Source: JAAYTY01 sp964569245 (GTDB taxonomy: Bacteria; Fermentibacterota; Fermentibacteria; Fermentibacterales; Fermentibacteraceae). From it: DNA of 64,000 bases. This document shows, one piece after another, positions 50,454 to 59,749 of this stretch. The stretch spans positions 52,527 to 116,526 of the forward strand of contig CAZMTK010000007.1 in the NCBI GenBank assembly GCA_964569245.1, read 5' to 3'. Below the pieces are notes generated by a model. It ran no database searches, had not been told where the DNA came from, and saw only the letters and a list, made by a program, of their open reading frames with translations. The position numbers were made by a program, and so were the translations under genes. Position 1 is the first letter of the stretch; every line of letters starts with the position of its first letter.

Positions 50454-52690
50454 AGAGACCGGCTTCGGCCCCGGGAGGGGTGGCGGCCGCGGCGGGCTGG
50501 ACCGGGCTCGTCCTGGTGATCGCCGCGGCTTTCGGGGCCGGCTTCCTCTGGCGGGTGTTCACGGACTGCCGCAGGGCATTCAGCGACGCGAGGGGGAGCA
50601 TCCTGGTCGCGGGGCTCAGAGGGCACGAGCCCGCCTCCGCGACCATCATCTACGACGCCGACGGCGGGGAGCTAGCCGTTGCCTTCGTCGAGAACAGGAC
50701 CCCGGTCGAGATCGATCAGGTGTCGCCGTTCGTCGTGCAGGGTTTCATAGCGACCGAGGACAAGGCCTTCTACAGGCACCGGGGCGTCAGCGTCAGGGGC
50801 ATCCTGAGGGCTCTGTGGGTCAACGTCACGACGGGGGACATCCAGGGCGGCAGCACGATCACGCAGCAGCTCGCGAGGGGGCTCTTCCTCGTTCCCGACC
50901 AGACCATACAGAGGAAGCTGCAGGAGGCCTTCATCGCCATGGAGATCGAGAGGCAGTTCTCCAAGGACGAGATAATGGAGATGTACCTCAACCAGATCTA
51001 CTTCGGCCAGGGCGCCTACGGCATCGAAGCCGCTGCCGCCACCTACTTCGGCGGCACGAGCGCGGCCGAGCTCTCGCTCTCCCAGGCGGCGATGCTGGTG
51101 GGCATGCCTCAGAGCCCGAGCGGCTACAACCCCGTCAGGAACCCGGAGAGGTGCATCGCAAGGAGGAACACCGTCCTTGCCATGATGCGGGAGGAGGGCT
51201 TCATCTCGGACGAGCAGGCTGAGGAGGCCATGGCCCTCCCCCTCGGCGTGGAGCTTGTCAGGCCGGACATCGAGCAGCAGTGGGACTACTTCAGCGAGTA
51301 CGTCAGGCAGTACCTCGTGTCTAGGTACGGGTGGTCGGCCGTGTACGAGCAGGGTCTCCGGGTGTATACCACTCTGGACCCGGAGCTCCAGGAGGCGGCC
51401 GAGTTCGCGATGGACAGCGTGATGGCGCTCAGGGAGCCCGTGTGGGATCCTTCCACCGGCGGGTTCCTGCCGGCGCCGGACAGGCTGAGGTTCCCGAGCT
51501 CGTACGAATACTGGCAGGCGGTCGAGGATTCCTCGCAGGGTTCGCCCGACTACCTCCAGTGCGCGATCGTTGCGGTGGACCCCAGGAACGGATACATCCG
51601 CGCGATGGTCGGAGGAAGGGATTTCGAGGACAGCGAGTTCAACAGGGCCACCCAGGCCAGGAGACAGCCGGGGAGCTCGTTCAAGCCATTCGTCTATGCC
51701 GAGGCCGTCGAGCAGGGATGGTCTCCCGGAAGCGTGATCCTGGACCAGCCGGTCGTCGTGGACCTTTCCCCGGGAGAGTGGAGGCCCAGGAACTACGACG
51801 GGCACTTCCACGGCATGGTGACCATGCGCGAGGCCATTGCCCGATCCTACAACGTCTCGGCTGTACGCACCGGGATGGCCGTCGGAATAGAGGCGGTAGC
51901 CGCTCGGGCGCATGCCATGGGCATCGAGAGCGACCTCCCCATAGTCAACTCGCTTCCGCTCGGCAGCGCCATGGTGAGTCCCCTGGAGATGGCGCAGGCC
52001 TACATCCCGTTCGCGACCGGCGGAGTGGCACGGCGCGCCACGCCCATCCTCCGCGTGGAGGACAGGTACGGCAACGTGCTCGAGAGCAACGAGGCCCTCC
52101 AGCCGGGGTCGAGGGTCCTCTCCGAGACGGGTGCGGCCCTGATGCTCAGCATGCTCAGGTCGGTCGTCACATCGGGAACCGCCTCCGGGACCAGGTGGTA
52201 CTCGGGAGGCCCCTATTCCGGCAGGGATGCCGCCGGCAAGACGGGCACGACGAGCGACTACGCCGACGCCTGGTTCATAGGCTTCACCCCCGACCTCGTC
52301 GCGGCGGTGTGGGTCGGCTACGACGACCACGTGGTCAGGATCAGGATGCAGAACGGCAGGGGCGAGACCGGTGGTGACATCGCTGTGCCGATATGGAACC
52401 GCTTCATGAGGAGAGCCTTCAGGGGCGCAGAACCGTCCTCCGCCCCGTCCTTCCCTGGAGCTCCATCTGGCTCGATCGAGACCGCGGTCATATGCAGGCT
52501 CTCGGGATGCCTCGCCAACGCCGAGTGCGGCGACAAGGCAGTGGAGGAGCAGTTCTGGGCGGGCACCGCGCCCACCACCTACTGCCCCATTCACAACTCC
52601 GTATCCCCCTTCTTCTCGGACACCACGATACCGGACTTCACGGAGTTCGACAGGATACTCGGAGTCACGCCCGGGGACGGGGCGCCTTGA
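50450..52690 (+). CDS. mrcA: Bifunctional penicillin-binding protein 1A
   Basis: A 746-residue class A PBP that polymerises lipid II and crosslinks peptides in the periplasm. One N-terminal helix anchors it. The GT51 domain has TEDKAFYRHRGV, GGSTITQQLARG and MEMYLNQIYFGQGAYG. The transpeptidase domain has the SxxK nucleophile in PGSSFKPFVY, SYNVSAV (SxN) and AGKTGTTSDY (KTG). Near the C-terminus, ICRLSGCLANAEC suggests a small cysteine-containing extension. It is the second GT51 enzyme in this gene run. Confidence 0.93.
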   Translation: MKRPASAPGGVAAAAGWTGLVLVIAAAFGAGFLWRVFTDCRRAFSDARGSILVAGLRGHEPASATIIYDADGGELAVAFVENRTPVEIDQVSPFVVQGFIATEDKAFYRHRGVSVRGILRALWVNVTTGDIQGGSTITQQLARGLFLVPDQTIQRKLQEAFIAMEIERQFSKDEIMEMYLNQIYFGQGAYGIEAAAATYFGGTSAAELSLSQAAMLVGMPQSPSGYNPVRNPERCIARRNTVLAMMREEGFISDEQAEEAMALPLGVELVRPDIEQQWDYFSEYVRQYLVSRYGWSAVYEQGLRVYTTLDPELQEAAEFAMDSVMALREPVWDPSTGGFLPAPDRLRFPSSYEYWQAVEDSSQGSPDYLQCAIVAVDPRNGYIRAMVGGRDFEDSEFNRATQARRQPGSSFKPFVYAEAVEQGWSPGSVILDQPVVVDLSPGEWRPRNYDGHFHGMVTMREAIARSYNVSAVRTGMAVGIEAVAARAHAMGIESDLPIVNSLPLGSAMVSPLEMAQAYIPFATGGVARRATPILRVEDRYGNVLESNEALQPGSRVLSETGAALMLSMLRSVVTSGTASGTRWYSGGPYSGRDAAGKTGTTSDYADAWFIGFTPDLVAAVWVGYDDHVVRIRMQNGRGETGGDIAVPIWNRFMRRAFRGAEPSSAPSFPGAPSGSIETAVICRLSGCLANAECGDKAVEEQFWAGTAPTTYCPIHNSVSPFFSDTTIPDFTEFDRILGVTPGDGAP

Positions 52691-53493
52691 GCCCGCTCCT
52701 GGCGGCGATTCTCGCGCTTCTGGCACTGGCTACCGCAGGGGCGCTGGGCTTCATGCGCTCCCGCGCGTACAAGGCGGTCCTCCTGAGGAGGGCGGCGGCG
52801 CTGGCGTCCACCGGAAGGACCGGAAGGATGATCTCCCTTCTCCAGCGCAATCGCGACAGGTCGAGCGTCTCGGACCCGCTGACGAACGCGCTGGTCTACT
52901 ACTTCATCCGTTCCGGCAGGTACGACGAGGCCGAAAAGGTCGTCCTCGAAGCGATGGAGAGAGGCGACCGCAGCGGAGCCTCCATCGCGCAGCTGGCATT
53001 CTCGGCCGCCGGCCGCGGAGACGCAAAGGCGGCTGAGGAGCTCTACAGGAAGTCCCTGGAGAAGGACCCCGGACTCAGGCGGACGGTCAACGTCAACCTC
53101 GCCATGCTCCTGCTGGAATCAGGCAGGCTCGACGAGGCCGAGATGCTCCTGGAGGAGGCGCTCGAACTCAGGGAGGGGGCCTCGAGGAGCGGCGTGCACT
53201 CGAACCTCGCCCTCCTGCACCTGAAGAAGGGTCAGCCGAGGGATGCCCTCGTCCATGCCATGAGCGCCTACGAGCTTCAGCCCGTCTCGGAGCTGTCGAG
53301 AGTGGGACGCGCCCAGTCGCTGGCGCTCGCCTCCAGGGCGAGCGGGATGATGGGCGACTCCGAGCAGGCGCAGTCCCTCGCCGGGAAGGCCCTCAAGCTC
53401 CTCGAGGGGCTTGGAGGGGTGGAGAAGCTGGTCGCGGAGCTCTCCGAGATGGCCGGAGTCGCGGCATCGGAGGACAGGGTGAAGTCCACTTGA
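52687..53493 (+). CDS. TPR protein with N-terminal membrane anchor
   Basis: A 268-residue protein with one N-terminal helix (LLAAILALLALATAGALGF) followed by tetratricopeptide-like repeats (FIRSGRYDEAEKVVLEAMER, AAEELYRKSLEKDPGLRR, LLESGRLDEAEMLLEEALEL, HLKKGQPRDALVHAMSAYEL). It resembles LapB-like anchored TPR proteins in layout but lacks their rubredoxin metal site. TTG start overlapping the PBP stop (TTGA). Its role is probably as a scaffold. Confidence 0.7.
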   Translation: MSPLLAAILALLALATAGALGFMRSRAYKAVLLRRAAALASTGRTGRMISLLQRNRDRSSVSDPLTNALVYYFIRSGRYDEAEKVVLEAMERGDRSGASIAQLAFSAAGRGDAKAAEELYRKSLEKDPGLRRTVNVNLAMLLLESGRLDEAEMLLEEALELREGASRSGVHSNLALLHLKKGQPRDALVHAMSAYELQPVSELSRVGRAQSLALASRASGMMGDSEQAQSLAGKALKLLEGLGGVEKLVAELSEMAGVAASEDRVKST

Positions 53494-54485
53494 GACGGGC
53501 GGTGCTGGCCGCCGCCCTGGCGGTCGCCGTGTACACCTTCATGGTCCTCGTGTCCGACATAGGCGCAGTGCGGTCGGCTGTCTCGGGACTCTCCCCGGGA
53601 GACCTGCCCGTCCTCCTGGCGCTGCCCCTCGCGAACTACGCGGTCCGCTTCCTCAAGTGGGACTACTTCCTTCGGAGGATCGGAGTGCGGCTGCGCACCG
53701 GCAGGAGCGCCCAGGTCTTTCTTTCCGGCTTCGCGATGACTGTCTCGCCCGGGAAGTTCGGCGAACTGCTGAAGAGCTGCCTCCTGAGGGACAGGGAGGG
53801 CATTCCCGCAGTCTCGACCTCGCCTGTCGTGTTCGCCGAGCGAATCACCGACCTGATCAGCATGATCCTGCTCGCAGCCCTCGGGCTGGCACTCTCCGGC
53901 GGCCGTGCAGCCCTGCCTGCGATCGCCGCCGGCGTGGCCTTCGCGGCTCTCGTGTTCGCTTTCCTCTCCTCCGAGAGGATGTTCGGCGCGTTCACCGGGC
54001 TGGTCTGCCGCATCCGCAGGTTCTCGGGCAGGAGGGAGGACCTGTGCCGCTTCAGGAGGAGCTGCGCCGGGCTGCTCGGGCCCGCCAGCCTGGCCGTCTC
54101 GGTGCCGCTCGGGATGGTCTCGTGGGGGGCTGAGGCGATGGTTCTCGTCTTCGCAGCGAGGGCCATGGGCGCCAGCCTGGAACCCGGAGCGGCACTGCTG
54201 GCCCATTCCGCTGGAACCGTAGCAGGCGCCGTCTCGATGATACCCGGTGGCCTCGGGCTGACGGAGCTGACCGTTGACGGCCTGCTGACGCCGCGGCTGG
54301 GTCTCGCCTGCGCCACAGCAGCGACCCTGGTGATGCGCTTCGCCACGCTCTGGTTCGCCGTCGTGATAGGCGTGGCAGTGCTTGCCTTCGAGAGGCGGGG
54401 AACGGCGCGCATGAGGAGGGCTGGTTCGTCGGCGCCGGCGGATTCGCAAGAGGTCTGCGCTCCATCTGCGGAAACCCGCGGCTAG
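53490..54485 (+). CDS. Flippase-like membrane protein (LPG synthase transmembrane / UPF0104 family)
   Basis: A 331-residue polytopic membrane protein with about eight hydrophobic helices, of the family that includes the membrane half of lysylphosphatidylglycerol synthase and archaeal AglD-like proteins. Typical segments are NYAVRFLKWDYFLRRIG, MTVSPGKFGELLKSCLLR and GAVSMIPGGLGLTELTVDGLL. There is no aminoacyl-transferase domain, so lipid aminoacylation is not expected; lipid or polyprenol flipping is possible. TTG start overlapping the TPR gene stop. Last gene of the long run. Confidence 0.75.
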   Translation: MRRAVLAAALAVAVYTFMVLVSDIGAVRSAVSGLSPGDLPVLLALPLANYAVRFLKWDYFLRRIGVRLRTGRSAQVFLSGFAMTVSPGKFGELLKSCLLRDREGIPAVSTSPVVFAERITDLISMILLAALGLALSGGRAALPAIAAGVAFAALVFAFLSSERMFGAFTGLVCRIRRFSGRREDLCRFRRSCAGLLGPASLAVSVPLGMVSWGAEAMVLVFAARAMGASLEPGAALLAHSAGTVAGAVSMIPGGLGLTELTVDGLLTPRLGLACATAATLVMRFATLWFAVVIGVAVLAFERRGTARMRRAGSSAPADSQEVCAPSAETRG

Positions 54486-55010
54486 AGAGATTTACGAGCG
54501 GCACACTCGGGACTGGACAGGGGTCCCGGAGCTCTCGCGTCGCATGGCGCCCCGGCTCGCCTCGAGAGCGCACTGAAAGGGCGTTCTCCCGAAAGGCTCC
54601 TGACCGTTCAGCGAAGGTCGGCGCAGGAAAGACAAGAGCCCCTTCCGAAGCCCCTGGTTCTGGATGCCTGGAACAGGCTGATGCCCTGTCTGGCTGAGCT
54701 CGCTGAGCTATACGACCTTTTCGGAGCGCAAACGGACAGGCGTTCCCTCTTCCTAGCGGCAAGCAAGCTCGGTCTCCGCAGTGGAAGATCATCCCTGGCG
54801 CGAGTAGAACAGGGTTAGACGTGAGATGCACTAGAGCCTGACCACCCGGATCGATGACACCAGCCCGTCGACTGGAATGAACCGTCCCGGGACTTCTGGA
54901 CTTCACATGTTTTCTTTCATAGCTTCCAAATCAGTGGAGTGGGCATGCCATCCGTGTCGGAACTTCAAGGCTAATTCTATTGGTGCCTTGAAGTTGCAAC
55001 GGGAGGTATT
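54486..55010. other. 525-bp junction between the core gene run and the CRISPR-Cas locus
   Basis: No conserved gene is seen. The frame of the preceding membrane-protein gene stays open after its TAG for 110 codons to 54818; the end of that stretch (LDAWNRLMPCLAELAELYDL) reads protein-like, with an ATG at 54681. It may be a gene remnant or chance in GC-rich DNA. Base composition falls towards the right end (54900-54990). An 11-bp dyad precedes cas3. I found no direct repeats or transposase remnants by eye. Confidence 0.45.
54961..54995. promoter_or_regulatory. Perfect 11-bp inverted repeat upstream of cas3
   Basis: AACTTCAAGGC and GCCTTGAAGTT are exact complements separated by an AT-rich 13-base spacer. 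It ends 15 bases before the cas3 GTG. No T-tract follows, so it looks more like a dimeric-regulator operator or an mRNA hairpin than a terminator. Confidence 0.5.
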
Positions 55011-57650
55011 GTGTCTGTCGTAGATTGTCTTTGGGGGAAGACATCTACTGATGGTCGGACGTTAGGCTTGCTCCAGCACCTTGGTGATACTGCTGCAGTG
55101 GCCCTCTCTATCCTTGAGAGGGAACGCCCCGGTTGGACGCATCTATTCCCCGGCGGTGTGGAGCAGAAACGCCTTGCCCTTGGGCTATCTCTATTTGCAG
55201 GTCTGCATGATCTCGGGAAGGCCACACCAGTATTCCAGACTAAAAGAAGAGACTGGGCAGATGTCGGACGCTCTGCAGGGCTCCTTTGGGATGACAACCT
55301 TGCCACCCTCGATATGCCACACGGTCTGTTCTCTCAGGTCCTGGTGGAGTCTGTGCTCCTCCAGTCAGGTTTCCCCGAATCCCCTTGCAGATCTGTAAGT
55401 GTAGCTGTCGCGGGTCATCACGGATATCCAGCGCCACCTAGCGAGCTGAGAAACGCCAGGCGCTATATCCGCATCCTGCAATCCCAGGGCTGGATGGATG
55501 TCTGGAATCATATCCTGCAATACCTCGAACAATCTGTCGGAGTACGCGCTGTGGAGTTCAAAGACGCATTCGCTGATAAACCAGGGACAGCGATGTTCCT
55601 GGCCGGCCTTACCAGCGTGAGCGACTGGATTGCTTCCGACCAGCAGCTCTTCCCGGTTGATCGGACATCCGATTGGGAGGAATGCCTGAGAATGAGCGCC
55701 ACAGCTCTCGAAGCAATCGGCTGGAGGGGTCGCGCAACGACGGAGCAACGCAACTTCAGCTTCACGGAGCTTTTCGGATTCGAGCCACGACCGCTCCAGC
55801 AAGCTATGGAATCGCTGCTGCAAGATCTCGAAATGCCTTCTATGATAATCATCGAAGCCCCCATGGGTGAAGGTAAGACGGAAGCCGCGCTCCAGGCTTG
55901 CTTGAACCTCGAGGGTTCTCTGGGGCATCGGGGCCTGTACTTCGCCCTCCCCACCAGGGCGACCGGCAGGGCCATGTATAACCGGGTGTCGGCCTTCTGC
56001 AAGAGATGGCTTGATGCCGATGCACCTGATGTGCATTTGGTGGTCGGAGGCCCAAGGCTGAAAATGATACCGGAGCCCGCCGTTTCTGGAGACGGCTTCA
56101 CGGACAGACCCGGCGAAGTTCAGTCCGCCAGCTCCGGGGAGTGGTTCACGCCAAGGAAGCGTGCTTTGCTTGCAGGGCTCGGTGTAGGGACTGTAGATCA
56201 GGCACTTCTTGGCATTCTGAATGTCAGACACCAGTTCGTCCGGCTGTGGGGGCTTGCGAACCGCACACTCGTCCTTGATGAAGTGCACGCCTACGACACC
56301 TACACGACCGATCTGATCGAGCGCCTCCTGGAATGGCTGTCGGCGCTGCGCTCAAGCGTGATATTGATGAGCGCCACACTTCCAGCCGCGAAGAGGGAGA
56401 GGCTCATCCGCGCATACGGAGGACGGCCGATCGAGGCGGCCCGCTATCCCCGGATCACCTGCATATCGAGGGATTCGTCCAAGGTAATGCAGTTCGCTGC
56501 CACGAGGAGCACAAGGATCAAAGTCGAAGGCGGACCAGAGGAAACCAAGCCTCTTGCCGAGTGCATCATGAATCTTGTGAAGCCTGGCGGAGCGGTGTGC
56601 TACATAGCGAACACCGTAGCCAGAGCACAGGAAGTCTACTCGTGCCTGCATCAGCAACTGGCCGATGAAGACAGGCCTTCGCTCCGGCTCTTCCATGCCA
56701 GGTTCCCAGAGGATAGACGATCCGAGATCGAGAGAAGCGTGCTTGCCGGATTCGGGCCTGGCTCCGATCGAAATCCGGCAGGTTCGATCCTGATCGCGAC
56801 ACAGGTCGTCGAACAGAGCCTGGACGTAGATTTCGACGTTATGGTGTCCGATCTTGCTCCTGTCGACCTCCTCCTTCAGAGGGCTGGCAGGCTCTGGCGG
56901 CACGAGTCACGGAACGCCGCACGTCCGTACGACTGCGCAAGGCTGTGTGTATCCGGCCTCGGCAGCCCTGGCGATCTTCCGAATCTGTCGCCTCATAAAT
57001 ATGTCTATGAAGAGCACCTGCTGCTGAAGACCGTTGCCGTGCTGCGATCAAGAAGCGAGCTGTGCCTGCCGGCAGACCTGGAGGAGCTCGTAGAAGCAGT
57101 TTACTCAGCCCAAGCTCCCGATGCCCCTCCTGCCCTGCTCGAGCGGATCAATGCAACGGAATCCGCCTACTCGAGAAACAGGCAGCGCCAAGATGCGGAG
57201 GCGGCAAACAGAATCATAAGCCCGCCAGAATCGTATACGGAAAGTCTCAGCCTCTACAGGCTGTTCGATCCTGAGGACGAGCCTATCGCCCACGAGTCCA
57301 TCGCTGCACTCACACGTCTGGGCTCTCCCTCTATTCGGGTGATCCCCGTCTATGAAGGAAGCCGGGAAGCCTCTACCGCTTCCAAGCAAGGTAACGGAGC
57401 TCTAGAGCGCATCTCGAACGAAATGGCGATGCAGATGCTCTGTCGGTCGATGAACATCTCCCGGAAAGACCTTGTCAGAGCTCTTGTGACGGCAGGTGCC
57501 CCGGTTCGCTGGCAGAGGAATGCTCTGCTAAGGAACTGCTACCCGCTTTGGCTGGATGAGTGCGGATTCGGTTCTGTCGGGGACATAGGATACCACCTCG
57601 ACCCCATGCTGGGGCTGGTGTACACGAACGGAGAGATGAACGATGAGTGA
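55011..57650 (+). CDS. cas3: CRISPR-associated nuclease-helicase Cas3 (type I-E)
   Basis: An 879-residue effector that degrades DNA marked by Cascade. The N-terminal HD nuclease has a His near residue 23, AGLHDLGKATP (about 63-73) and VAGHHGYP (about 133-140). The SF2 helicase follows: Walker A in APMGEGKTEAAL (Lys289), DEVHAYD (Asp423), SATLPAAKRERL, and ATQVVEQSLDVDFDVM with LLQRAGRLWRH (motifs V-VI). GTG with GGGAGG seven bases upstream. HD and helicase are fused in the usual order. The last eight bases overlap cas8e. Confidence 0.95.
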   Translation: MSVVDCLWGKTSTDGRTLGLLQHLGDTAAVALSILERERPGWTHLFPGGVEQKRLALGLSLFAGLHDLGKATPVFQTKRRDWADVGRSAGLLWDDNLATLDMPHGLFSQVLVESVLLQSGFPESPCRSVSVAVAGHHGYPAPPSELRNARRYIRILQSQGWMDVWNHILQYLEQSVGVRAVEFKDAFADKPGTAMFLAGLTSVSDWIASDQQLFPVDRTSDWEECLRMSATALEAIGWRGRATTEQRNFSFTELFGFEPRPLQQAMESLLQDLEMPSMIIIEAPMGEGKTEAALQACLNLEGSLGHRGLYFALPTRATGRAMYNRVSAFCKRWLDADAPDVHLVVGGPRLKMIPEPAVSGDGFTDRPGEVQSASSGEWFTPRKRALLAGLGVGTVDQALLGILNVRHQFVRLWGLANRTLVLDEVHAYDTYTTDLIERLLEWLSALRSSVILMSATLPAAKRERLIRAYGGRPIEAARYPRITCISRDSSKVMQFAATRSTRIKVEGGPEETKPLAECIMNLVKPGGAVCYIANTVARAQEVYSCLHQQLADEDRPSLRLFHARFPEDRRSEIERSVLAGFGPGSDRNPAGSILIATQVVEQSLDVDFDVMVSDLAPVDLLLQRAGRLWRHESRNAARPYDCARLCVSGLGSPGDLPNLSPHKYVYEEHLLLKTVAVLRSRSELCLPADLEELVEAVYSAQAPDAPPALLERINATESAYSRNRQRQDAEAANRIISPPESYTESLSLYRLFDPEDEPIAHESIAALTRLGSPSIRVIPVYEGSREASTASKQGNGALERISNEMAMQMLCRSMNISRKDLVRALVTAGAPVRWQRNALLRNCYPLWLDECGFGSVGDIGYHLDPMLGLVYTNGEMNDE

Positions 57651-59220
57651 CCCGCGCCCGAGTTTCAACCTGCTCGAGGAGTGCTGGATCCCCGTCAGGG
57701 CACTTGATGGCCACATGTGTGAGTGTTCCCTGAGGGATACGCTCGATCACTGCCAGGAGCTTTCAGGCATTGCAGATTCGATCCCAATTGTTCATTCAGC
57801 GTTGCTGAGGCTGCTCATTGCGCTTGTCCATCGAGCTATCGAGGGGCCGTGTACCATGGACGAACGGAAAGCGCTGCTGAAGTCAGGCAGGCTTCCAATG
57901 GAACGCATCGGCAGGTATCTGAAAAGGTGGGCGGACATGTTCGACCTTTTCGATCCTGTCAGGCCTTTCATGCAGGTGCCGGCTCTCCAGGGCTTGCAGT
58001 GCGAGTTCCCTGTCTCGAAGCTGTGCCCCGAGCACACCAGCGGGAACAACCCGGTTCTGTTCGATCATTCCTTTGATGACCGCCCTCGGTTCATGGCGGC
58101 ACCCGAGCTGGCAAGGCGGCTCGTCAGCCTTCAGGCAACGGCCCTCACGTCAGGCAAGAGCGCGCTGTCGCATACAAAGGATTCGCCCAGCGGCAGGGCC
58201 GCGCTGATCTTCGTACAGGGCCTCAACCTCTTTGAGACCATCGTTCTCAACATGGTCCGGTACGACCGAGGCAGCGCAAAGGCTGATTCTGCAGTATGGG
58301 AGCGCGAGCCTCCGAGTCTTGACCATCTTCGCGAAACCCCCGAAAGAAACCCGGTTGGTCCAGCCGACAGATACACTTGGCGAAGCAGGGCGATCCTGCT
58401 GAAGGCGGAAAACAGAAACGGTGTCTTGGGAGCATCCAGGATGCTTTTTGCTTCTGGCGAGTCGCTTTCCCCGGAGGCATTTGCAGGCGACCCGATGGCA
58501 GCATACAAGATGGTCGAGGAGCACGGTCTGGTAGCGCTTACCTTGCGAACAGAGAGGAAGTTCTGGAGGGATTACCTGGCTCTGCTGCCGCGGAGCGCGA
58601 GGGAATCCGGCTACATGCCTCCCAGGGTGGTCGAGGAGGCTGCAGAACTGGTCGAAGATTACCAGGATCTTGCTGTGATGGTGCTGGCGCAGGCCGCCGT
58701 GCCGGGACAGCCCAAGATAGAGATCTGGAGGAAGGAAGCCTTTCCCCTGCCAAAGTCGTTTTTCCAGCAGGGCTCGGAGGGGCTTCTACTCAACCTGCGG
58801 TCGGCTATCGGGAAGGCCGAGGAGGTGTACCAGGTTCTGCAGAAGGCAGGATACGCTCTTGCTGCAGGGCTTATTGCCCGTGACGGCTCCAGGAAGCCGG
58901 CTCCAGGGGATGTAAGGTCGCTCCTTGGCTCCCTTAACATCATTCCCCAGTACTGGACCAGGCTGGAGACGGAATTCCCCCGTCTTGTCAGAGACATCGG
59001 CAGTGGCCGGGAACAGGCGTCTCTGGCTTTGAACAGCTGGCTCGAGCTGCTTGTCCGGACCGCCAGAACCGCGCTTGGTTCCGCAACCCGAAATGTAGAG
59101 CCCAGGGCTCATGCCCTCAAGGCTGTTTCAGATGCAGTGAAGAAGCTGGAAGATGGCCTCCGTTCGGCCATCCCCGACATGCAGTACGGAGGAGGTGCGC
59201 ATGGAAAGGGCAAGGGCTGA
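57643..59220 (+). CDS. cas8e: Cascade large subunit Cas8e (CasA/Cse1)
   Basis: A 525-residue subunit that recognises the PAM and recruits Cas3 in type I-E. The opening FNLLEECWIPVRALDG is the Cse1 signature, and SALLRLLIALVHRAI follows. The Cse1 body contains PFMQVPALQG and HTSGNNPVLFDHS, and the C-terminal four-helix bundle is in the last 150 residues. Assignment also rests on its position between cas3 and cas11. Confidence 0.9.
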   Translation: MSDPRPSFNLLEECWIPVRALDGHMCECSLRDTLDHCQELSGIADSIPIVHSALLRLLIALVHRAIEGPCTMDERKALLKSGRLPMERIGRYLKRWADMFDLFDPVRPFMQVPALQGLQCEFPVSKLCPEHTSGNNPVLFDHSFDDRPRFMAAPELARRLVSLQATALTSGKSALSHTKDSPSGRAALIFVQGLNLFETIVLNMVRYDRGSAKADSAVWEREPPSLDHLRETPERNPVGPADRYTWRSRAILLKAENRNGVLGASRMLFASGESLSPEAFAGDPMAAYKMVEEHGLVALTLRTERKFWRDYLALLPRSARESGYMPPRVVEEAAELVEDYQDLAVMVLAQAAVPGQPKIEIWRKEAFPLPKSFFQQGSEGLLLNLRSAIGKAEEVYQVLQKAGYALAAGLIARDGSRKPAPGDVRSLLGSLNIIPQYWTRLETEFPRLVRDIGSGREQASLALNSWLELLVRTARTALGSATRNVEPRAHALKAVSDAVKKLEDGLRSAIPDMQYGGGAHGKGKG

Positions 59221-59749
59221 GAGCTTCATCGCGTTCCTCAGGGGTCTGGCATCGAAAGGGGATCGAGGTTCCCTCGCGGCTCTCCGGAAGGGTCTGACAA
59301 AGCCTCCGGGAGAGGCCGTGGAGATGTACAGCCTCGTAGCCCCGTATGCGACGGGTCTGGGTAAATGGGACGAAGATTTGATGTACCTTGTTGCCTCGCT
59401 TTTTTCGTTGCACAGCGATCCTGGAGGCAGTGGCACTCTCGGAGCTTCGCTGTCACGGGCCAGGGCGGGCAGGGGCAGCGGGGCTGGCAGCATGGACTTG
59501 AGGTTCTCGGCTCTGCTCGATTCCGACAAAGATGCTTTGCCCAACCGCCTCAGACAGGCTGTATCGCTGCTCCGCAGCTCGGGTGTAGAAATCGATTATG
59601 TGCAGCTCTTGATAGACCTTTCGAGCTGGTTCGCCGCTGACAAGCGGGTTCAGCGCAGATGGGCCGCTGACTACTATGCAGCACGGGGATCCTCTGACGA
59701 TTCCCATGCTGATACAGGATTGGGGGAGGGAAATGGCGAAGTTTCTTGA
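59201..59749 (+). CDS. cas11e: Cascade small subunit Cas11e (CasB/Cse2)
   Basis: A 182-residue helical protein. It begins with ERARAESFIAFLRGLASKGD and has GSLAALRKGLTKPPGEAV, as Cse2 proteins do. The middle FSALLDSDKDALPNRLRQAVSLL fits the family. ATG 59201 has GGAGGAGGT upstream. It overlaps cas8e by 20 bases and cas7 by 17. In Cascade two copies line the inner face of the complex. Confidence 0.88.
   Translation: MERARAESFIAFLRGLASKGDRGSLAALRKGLTKPPGEAVEMYSLVAPYATGLGKWDEDLMYLVASLFSLHSDPGGSGTLGASLSRARAGRGSGAGSMDLRFSALLDSDKDALPNRLRQAVSLLRSSGVEIDYVQLLIDLSSWFAADKRVQRRWAADYYAARGSSDDSHADTGLGEGNGEVS

Noticed and set aside
54052..54906. Minus-strand ORF of 284 codons at the cas junction
   Set aside because: It overlaps the flippase-like gene antisense, has a Pro/Arg/Ser-rich shadow composition and no ribosome binding site.
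54486..55010. Transposon or integration-site remnants at the left edge of the Cas locus
   Set aside because: No transposase fragment, tRNA gene end or direct repeat pair could be seen; only composition and the dyad mark the edge.
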